DNA of 64,000 nt from Ophiura sarsii (lineage: Eukaryota; Echinodermata; Ophiuroidea; Amphilepidida; Ophiuridae). Position numbers and translations under genes: made by a program. Below the pieces are notes generated by a model. It made no database searches. It was given only the letters and a program-made list of their open reading frames with translations, and was not told the DNA's origin. The stretch covers positions 58,941,950-59,005,949 of the forward strand of contig CM069442.1 in the NCBI GenBank assembly GCA_035610835.1. Direction: 5' to 3'. Below are positions 58,258-64,000 of the stretch, piece by piece. Position 1 is the stretch's first letter. The number at the start of each line of letters is the position of its first letter.

Positions 58258-59052
58258 ATGTCTGTGCAAATAGAAGACCAGCAAGAAGAAGTGGTTACGG
58301 ACGAACCAGCTGCCGCCGTTCCCCATTCGCTGACCGCACAAGTGGTTACCGACATTGTACAACAAGCACTTGGTGTAGGTCTGGGAGGCATTAAACTTTA
58401 CATAGACTGTAAAATTTCCGACCAAAAAGAACAAGCAGAAGAGAAATCGGTAAAACTAAAATCATCAGCTAAACTAACATTCAGATTTAAAGGCAACCAA
58501 GCTCAATTCGAGTTTAATACATCTATTGAAGATCGACTCAACAAAACAGTCGCTCGTATACAAGAGAACAGAGTTGGAGCTGCTTCCGAGGTAATTACAG
58601 ACGTTATCAAGGAATTAAAGAAACGCAATAAACTGATACGACTTGCCGATAAATCTGAAGCAGGCTGGAAAGCGGTTGATGAATATTTATCCGACGAGTT
58701 AGCAAGCGATTCAGATGATGGCAAGAAGATACGTTCCGCTCAATCTAGAGCGGCCGCTAAGAAGAGAAAATCTAAGGTACCCCGCAGTAAGCCATATTCT
58801 GCTCCGAGAAGGCAGACTGATGGGAATAATGATTCTTTTCGCCGCTTTGGTTCTTCAGCCGGTAGATTCACGGGTCAGGGCTCTGCATTCACCCCAGCAA
58901 CAGGTGGGCGGAATTGGTCGGGTCCGAGACCCTCTGATTTATGCTTTGCGTGCGGGAAAACTGGCCACTGGAGAAACCAGTGTACAAGCACAACAAACAC
59001 ACGTGGGAAAGACGGGTCAGGAAATCAACAAACCGGCGGCGGCTGGCAGTAG
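58258..59052 (+). CDS. Gag-like protein with CCHC zinc knuckle
   Basis: 264 codons from the first ATG downstream of A1 (58,258); the frame is open further 5' but has no ATG there. The N-terminal third is acidic (QIEDQQEEVVTDEP). A central region follows, with LTAQVVTDIVQQALGVGLGG and RLNKTVARIQENR. Next is a basic, Ser/Arg-rich stretch (AAAKKRKSKVPRSKP), which could act as a nuclear signal. Last comes one zinc knuckle, CFACGKTGHWRNQC (C229, C232, H237, C242), expected to bind RNA. It is the particle/RNA-binding protein of the element. From 58,715 a second frame (+1), itself starting with two ATGs, stays open under the gene to 59,077 and lines up through a splice donor with the RT frame. Confidence 0.85.
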   Translation: MSVQIEDQQEEVVTDEPAAAVPHSLTAQVVTDIVQQALGVGLGGIKLYIDCKISDQKEQAEEKSVKLKSSAKLTFRFKGNQAQFEFNTSIEDRLNKTVARIQENRVGAASEVITDVIKELKKRNKLIRLADKSEAGWKAVDEYLSDELASDSDDGKKIRSAQSRAAAKKRKSKVPRSKPYSAPRRQTDGNNDSFRRFGSSAGRFTGQGSAFTPATGGRNWSGPRPSDLCFACGKTGHWRNQCTSTTNTRGKDGSGNQQTGGGWQ

Positions 59053-59069
59053 TTTTGCTACAAGTACAG

Positions 59070-59741
59070 GTAATTAATGCATATTAATATGAGTTTTTTA
59101 TGACATAAATTCGCACGCATGGTGTTTTTTGTGTAAGTGATGTTACTCATGTCACGTATTATTCAGTTTTTATGTTTGCATATTCATAAAATTGAAATTG
59201 TTGACGTCCATATTTACGTCGTGTTGCGGAAAGCATGGAAAGTACTCGTGTAAATCATTTATTGCATTTTATGTTTGACATCAGTGAACGAATTTTTATT
59301 CATTTATGTTTGCTAAATCCATCTAATTGAAGTTGTTGACGCCCATATTTATTGTGTTGACGTTCGTGAGATAGGCGCACGTGTTTGTCGTATTAATGTA
59401 TGCATCAGCGATTAATTTTAAATGACAATGAGATGAGTGTTTTTTGTTGTTGTTACGACAAGTTGCAGAATTATCCTAATAAAGATTGTTCGATGCGCAA
59501 GATTGTTGATGAATATTTTAATTTTAACTGAAGTTAACAGTGAGTAACTTTATTCATGCAATTTATTTATAGAATCAGATCGGGAGTGGTATCGTTGTTG
59601 TTATCACGAGAGCAGCCTGGTAGCTTGTTTTTCTACATTATGAGAATTGCTTTGTTGTTAACATTTTAAAATTGTTTATAATATTTTTATTTTATAGGAC
59701 ATGATGATTTAAGCTCATTTTTGTTGTTTTTGTTTTTATAG
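59070..59741 (+). other. Candidate spliceosomal intron between Gag and RT
   Basis: Donor ACAG|GTAATT at 59,069/59,070 and acceptor TTTGTTTTTATAG| at 59,741 bound 672 bp of AT-rich, stop-filled sequence. Removing it joins the +1 frame overlapping Gag (58,715-59,069) in phase to the RT frame, which otherwise has no ATG before its catalytic core. A weaker alternative donor, CAG|GTGGGC at 58,903, would fuse the Gag frame itself in phase but drop the zinc knuckle. Confidence 0.6.
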
Positions 59742-61867
59742 AGACCAACAATAGAGGTGACGTGACCGATAAAGTTAACAATGTGTATGGGGGTACTAAG
59801 CCTAAGGTGCATCATCATGACTTGCCATCTACAAGTACAAGTTCAGCTTATCAAGAACAAAGGGATTTTTCCAGTATTGGAGAACGGTACGATTATGACA
59901 CAGATTTTTATATTAACAATTTCTTTGAATATGAACAAGGTCGTTCAGAACCTATTGTTAAAGGTCGACTCAAAGCTGCCATCGACTTTTGGGTTTCGAT
60001 TGACACTAACCAAGAGGTTCTTGACATTATTCATACTGGTTACAAAATACCTTTTTTGGATACACCTCCACCAGCCATATTCAAAAACAATAAGTCTGCT
60101 TTACGTCATAAAGATTTTGTACATGATGCTGTTCGTGAACTTTTAAATAATAATCTTATTGTTGAATGTGTATCAGCTCCTATCGTTGTTAATCCACTTA
60201 CTGTGTCAGTACAGAGTTCAGGGAAGAAGCGTTTGATTCTTGATTTGCGATATGTAAACAAATTCTTATGGAAATCCAAGATTAAATTTGAGGATTGGAA
60301 CGTAGCTGCCGAGTATTTTCAAATAGGTGATTTCATGATCTCATTTGATTTAAAGTCAGGATATCATCACATAGACATTTTTCAAGAGCATTGTAAATTT
60401 TTGAGTTTTTCTTGGGAGATCCAAGGTGTAACCAGATATTTTTCTTTTCAAGTTTTACCATTTGGCCTTGCTTCAGCACCATACATATTCACTAAATGCA
60501 TGCGACCTTTAGTCAAACATTGGCGCAAGAATGGTATTTTTATTGTATTGTTTCTAGATGACGGGTGGGTAAGATCTACGTCTTATAATGAATGTTTAGA
60601 TGTTTCTCGAACTGTGAAAGAAAATCTTCTTTCAGCAGGTCTTGTTCCGAATGTAGAAAAATCACACTGGGATCCTGTGCAGAAATTGGATTGGTTGGGT
60701 ATTTCATGGAATTCGAGAGAAGGTTCAATTTGTGTAATAGATCGTAGAATCAATGATATTTTCAGCTGCATAGCTAAGATTCAGGCTAGTTTGCCTCGTG
60801 TTACCGCACGGGGTTTAGCGTCATTTGCGGGGAAGATAATTTCTTTGGCTCCGGTCGTTGGTAAGATTGTTCAATTGAAGACTAGGTTTACATATTTGGA
60901 AGTGGTCAAGAGAATTCATTGGGACAAGGTTTTTTCCCTCACTAGAGATTCTGAAGTTATTCAAGAAATATTTTTCTGGAAAAAAGAAGTGGTGAATCTT
61001 AATTGTAGATTACTTTTTGAATATTCTTTACCTCAAGTAGTTGCCTATTCAGATGCTAGTAGTACGGGTTGCGGAGCATGGACAGTGCAGTTTAACGAAT
61101 TGAAATTCCATCAAAATTGGGATATCATAGAAGCAAATAAAAGTTCTACATGGAGAGAATTACAAGGGGTTTCCCTGGCGGTGCAAGCATTTGTACCCAA
61201 GATGACAAACAAGAAAGTGAAATTGTTCACAGATAATACAGGTGTAGAATCAATTATTAAGAAGGGTAGTATGAAGGAAGACTTACAGAGAATCAGTTTG
61301 ACAATCTTTGAATTATGTAGAAAACATAATATTGATTTGAGTGTTCAGTGGATTTCTAGGGATCAAAATCAAGAAGCTGACAGATTGAGTAGAGAAGATG
61401 ATTTGGATGATTGGGGGGTTTCATCTGAATTTTTTGGTTTCATGAATAACATGTGGGGTCCACATTCAGTGGATAGATTTGCTGATAATTACAATGCAAA
61501 ATTACAGATCTTTAATTCCAAATTTTGGTGTAAAGGCACAGATCAAGTAGACGCTTTTACAAGAAATTGGGCAGGGGATAACAATTGGTTGGTCCCACCG
61601 ATTTTTACGGTAGGGAGAGTCCTGAAACATGTTAGAGTTTGTCGTTGTTTAGGCACTCTTGTTGTTCCGTTTTGGCAGTCAGCTAATTTTTGGCCATTGT
61701 TATTTTCTCACAATAGTCCTTTGAGACATATGGTAGTTGACGTGGTCACATTTTCAGACCCAAGGGGGATTTTTGTACAAGGACGAAATCCTAATTCCAT
61801 TTTTGGATCACCTCGCATGAGGAGTGATGTGTGGTGCATACGTTTGGACGGTACCAGAACAAGTTAA
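59742..61867 (+). CDS. Reverse transcriptase / RNase H protein
   Basis: Open to the stop at 61,865-61,867. Residues below count from the GTG at 59,762 (701 codons). RT: KKRLILDLRYVNKF (155-168), catalytic SFDLKSGYHHID (D196), LPFGLASAPYIFTK (232-245), VLFLDDGW with D266 and D267, then WLGISW (311-316). RNase H: AYSDASSTGCGAW (D431), WRELQG (E466), LFTDNTG (D491), NQEADRLSR (D540). After about 565, SVDRFADNYNAKLQIFNSKF, VDAFTRNW, NNWLVPP and LVVPFWQSANFWPLL match the C-terminal region of DIRS/Ngaro proteins, sometimes called methyltransferase-like. All catalytic residues are present. The first ATG (residue 192) is inside the RT core, so translation must start upstream, probably through the 59,070 splice or frameshifting from Gag. 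Confidence 0.9.
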
Positions 61868-62121
61868 TTATTACCGCATGGTAAAAACCGAGAGTTGTAA
61901 ATCCGATTGGTTTACTTAAGAATTGTATGAAATATTTTTGATTTTTCAGACGAATGGTGCGTCAAGCCACTTAATAATCGAGAAGATTACTGGATAAATC
62001 AAACATGTAAGTTCAATGACAGTAATTTAAACCGCATGGTGATAAATTTGACATGCTATATTTATGGCAGTGAAATCTTGCATAAGATTGTATATATTTT
62101 TATTTTTGTTCTTTCAGAAAT
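61868..62121 (+). other. RT-recombinase junction with candidate introns
   Basis: Acceptor TTGATTTTTCAG| (61,949) and donor ACAT|GTAAGT (62,006/62,007) bound a 57-bp possible exon (61,950-62,006). A second acceptor, TTGTTCTTTCAG| (62,117), lies four bases before the recombinase frame. Possible donors for the first intron are ATG|GTAAAA (61,881) and GACG|GTACCA (61,851). With the latter, the RT frame would continue 18 codons and stop at the next junction. The phase does not carry straight into the recombinase, so the exact joining is unresolved. Confidence 0.5.
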
Positions 62122-63078
62122 GTGAGATCACAGCTGTCAATTTTGGATGTATTGGAGAAGTCAAGAGCTGATTCCACTGTGGGAAAATATAAGAAAGCTT
62201 ACGCCGCATGGCAAGCTTGGTGCACGGATAACAATATTAATGAACTTTCATCAGACAGAAATGACTTATCAAGGTACTTTATGTTTCTATACAACGCTGA
62301 GGCTCCATTTTCTCGAATCGAAACTGCATTTTACGGTATTAAGTGGTGTCTTGATTGTTCACCAATTGTCGTCAACAATCCATGTGATTCAAAATTTCTT
62401 AAATTGCTGATTGCAGGACTTAAAAGAATTTTAGCTAAGCCTATTATGAAAAAAGATCCTATTACTACAGACATGCTTACAGCCATCATAATGAATTTTG
62501 GGAGTGACGGAGATCTGATGGGTATTCGCACATGTGCAATGCTTCTGTTATCTTTTGCAGGTTTCTTCAGACATAATGAATTAGTGAACATTAGACTATG
62601 TGATATACAGTTCCACTCTTCTCATATCAAAGTATTTCTCGTTAAAAGTAAAACTGATCAGTACAGGGAGGGGGCGTGGGTTGTCATAGGAGCTACAGGT
62701 TCCTGCCTTTGTCCAGTTAATATGTTGCTTAGGTATCTTAAGTTGGGTAATTCAGATAAATGGGATGGTGAAGATTTTGTGTTCAGACCGTTAAATTTCA
62801 AGAAGGCATCACAATCTTATGTTCTAAGGGGAGGAAAGTTGTCCTATTCACGATGCAGAGAATTATTTAAAGATGCATTAGTCTCCATAGGAGTGGATCC
62901 AAAGACATTTGGGTTACACAGTCTCAGGGCGGGCGGTGCAACAGCAGCAGCTGCTGTGGGTGTGCCTGATCGTTTGTTCAAGAAGCATGGTAGGTGGAGT
63001 TCAGAAGGATCGAAGGATGGTTATGTACAGGAGACCCTGTCAAATCAGCTGACTGTTTCAATGAATTTGGGGTTATAG
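62122..63078 (+). CDS. Tyrosine recombinase (integrase)
   Basis: 318 codons counted from a GTG. Residues 14-35 (SRADSTVGKYKKAYAAWQAW) form the N-terminal SAM-like, core-binding helix region. The catalytic domain follows: R150 in AGFFRHNELVNIRL, K175/K177 in LVKSKTDQ, H266-x-x-R269 in GLHSLRAGGATAAA, H289 and W292 in KKHGRWSS, and nucleophile Y301 in KDGYVQE. All expected catalytic residues are present. It should cut and rejoin DNA through a covalent 3'-phosphotyrosine to integrate the circular copy. No ATG occurs before residue 54, inside the fold, so the start must come from an upstream exon via the CTTTCAG acceptor at 62,117 or from a fusion. The stop is 134 bp before B1. Confidence 0.9.
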   Translation: MRSQLSILDVLEKSRADSTVGKYKKAYAAWQAWCTDNNINELSSDRNDLSRYFMFLYNAEAPFSRIETAFYGIKWCLDCSPIVVNNPCDSKFLKLLIAGLKRILAKPIMKKDPITTDMLTAIIMNFGSDGDLMGIRTCAMLLLSFAGFFRHNELVNIRLCDIQFHSSHIKVFLVKSKTDQYREGAWVVIGATGSCLCPVNMLLRYLKLGNSDKWDGEDFVFRPLNFKKASQSYVLRGGKLSYSRCRELFKDALVSIGVDPKTFGLHSLRAGGATAAAAVGVPDRLFKKHGRWSSEGSKDGYVQETLSNQLTVSMNLGL

Positions 63079-63211
63079 GTACTTAGTATCCCCATATTGT
63101 ATTAATTATATAATTGAATGTTGTTGGCAGCTATATAGCTGGAGTAAAATAAATAGATAAATAAATGTTATTGGAAGACAAATTGGCATTTCACCCGTTC
63201 TTTATTATTGA
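63079..63211 (+). other. 3' untranslated stretch
   Basis: Short AT-rich region with several AATAAA-type signals (AAAATAAATAGATAAATAAA at about 63,147). No further frame fits before B1. Confidence 0.6.
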
Positions 63212-63363
63212 CATAGGGAAAGCAGAGTCTGCTTCCGTCATCAGTCGTCATCGAAGAATGGTGCTCCCCATGGTTTGTATGTATTAATATATGTGTTTAT
63301 GCTGTGGCGCTAATGTAGGCGCAACAGAAAATAATTTATTTACGGTTGAGCGTGCGAATTAGT
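63212..63363 (+). repeat. B1 repeat of the intact element
   Basis: CATAGGGAAAGCAGAGTC to GTGCGAATTAGT, 152 bp, identical by eye to 63,849-64,000. It meets A2 within about four bases, giving the B1-A2 junction. Confidence 0.92.
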
Positions 63364-63367
63364 AAAT

Positions 63368-63559
63368 AATGACATTTTCTATTGGAGCCGCATTTGCGGT
63401 AGTGAGATGGGATGTAGAGGGCATTATGGGTAAAAGAGGGGCATTATGGGAATGGTCATATGCGTGTTTTGGCGGGAATATTGAGGAGGAATTATGGGTG
63501 TGATGATGTGGTAGATCATTGACTATTTTCGTTTCGACTGCGACGGACGTCTTTAATTT
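63368..63559 (+). repeat. A2 repeat of the intact element
   Basis: Copy of A1 (57,999-58,190), offset 5,369 bp, with no mismatch seen. Confidence 0.92.
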
Positions 63560-63848
63560 TCAGGCGTTGGTTTTATAATAGTGTTTAACAGTAGAAATTT
63601 GAGTGTTTTGAGTGTTTTTCAGCTTTCAACTATGTGGAACAGAAGTTACAGAACAGAACAGAGGTTATAGAACAGAAGTTATAGAATAGAAGTTACATTG
63701 GAACTAAACATTTCATCAAGTAGACAGGCAGTAAGAAGAGAGTGAGAGAATCTGGGTGTATAGAAGATCAATTTAGTAGGTTTGGATGCTGTAGGTATGT
63801 TACCAATTCTTTGTTAAAAATATAATAACAAAGGTAAATTCTGCTTTC
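63560..63848 (+). repeat. A2-B2 spacer with short tandem repeats
   Basis: 289 bp unique to this position. About 63,635-63,702 holds GAACAGAAGTTA-type units repeated several times. The spacer corresponds to core 2 of the miniature element and to 8063-8736 of the decayed one. Confidence 0.75.
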
Positions 63849-64000
63849 CATAGGGAAAGCAGAGTCTGCTTCCGTCATCAGTCGTCATCGAAGAATGGTG
63901 CTCCCCATGGTTTGTATGTATTAATATATGTGTTTATGCTGTGGCGCTAATGTAGGCGCAACAGAAAATAATTTATTTACGGTTGAGCGTGCGAATTAGT
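63849..64000 (+). repeat. B2 repeat, right end of the element
   Basis: Copy of B1, offset 637 bp, cut by the window edge at the base where B1 gives way to A2. Confidence 0.92.

Larger units (their letters stand above)
57999..64000 (+). mobile_element. Near-complete Ngaro-type retrotransposon with split direct repeats
   Basis: A1 (57,999-58,190), Gag, RT/RNase H, tyrosine recombinase, B1 (63,212-63,363), A2 (63,368-63,559), spacer (63,560-63,848) and B2 (63,849-64,000). A1/A2 and B1/B2 show no mismatch by eye and the frames are undamaged, so the insertion is recent and could be active. The tyrosine recombinase replaces a DDE integrase; cDNA is thought to circularise and recombine into the target. 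The right terminus lies at or a few bases past the window edge, since B1 runs into A2 within about five bases of the equivalent point. No hydrolase frame is present. Confidence 0.92.

Noticed and set aside
59781..60146. 121-codon frame overlapping RT
   Set aside because: It is an out-of-frame shadow of the RT gene, which has catalytic motifs.

Overview
The window looks like animal nuclear DNA. It is AT-rich and gene-poor, with spliceosomal splice signals and many eukaryotic transposon families: tyrosine-recombinase retrotransposons, Penelope-like and LINE fragments, hAT, Harbinger, mariner and TTAA-target MITEs, and tRNA-derived SINEs. Two copies of a dispersed repeat carry the metazoan histone mRNA 3' stem-loop. 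A marine invertebrate, perhaps an echinoderm or other deuterostome, fits this mix, but nothing here proves it. I found no intact host protein-coding gene; every convincing coding stretch belongs to a mobile element.

The strongest system is a set of three retrotransposons with split direct repeats (A1-internal-B1-A2-spacer-B2), the layout of Ngaro/PAT-type tyrosine-recombinase elements. (i) 57,999-64,000 is an almost complete, young-looking element with a zinc-knuckle Gag, an RT/RNase H protein and a tyrosine recombinase. Its A and B repeat pairs match base for base by eye, and it has strong candidate introns. Its right end is at or just past the window edge. (ii) 987-10,689 is a decayed element with the same architecture. 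It keeps a 222-bp A pair, an interrupted B pair, a Gag-like remnant and a hydrolase-like remnant. (iii) 8,804-10,058 is a 1.26-kb miniature with no coding capacity, inserted into the B2 repeat of (ii) without a target-site duplication.

From about 10.7 to 57.1 kb the background is one ancestral segment present three times in the same order (about 10.7-20.4, 25.7-38.2 and 39.0-57.1 kb). The copies have diverged and been separated by insertions. Comparing them gives empty sites that confirm several insertions. In copy 1 a small hairpin motif (TGCTATCT...AGATAGCA) has expanded into a 1.4-kb array with a 74-bp period and a higher-order repeat of about 395 bp.

Insertions in this background, left to right: CTGTAAAACC MITEs (12.7 and 27.5 kb); a Penelope-like pseudogene split by a Harbinger MITE (16.5-18.0 kb); a GC-rich MITE (19.3 kb); hAT elements with perfect 8-bp target duplications (20.6 and 23.0 kb); decayed mariner copies (29.2 and 40.2 kb); a 0.9-kb palindrome (34.5 kb); TTAA-flanked MITEs (38.2, 40.1, 53.5 and 57.3 kb); a mariner-type element carrying a LINE 3' fragment and a SINE (42.4 kb); and a 2.9-kb Harbinger element holding three tRNA-like sequences, inside a foldback (48.6-52.1 kb).
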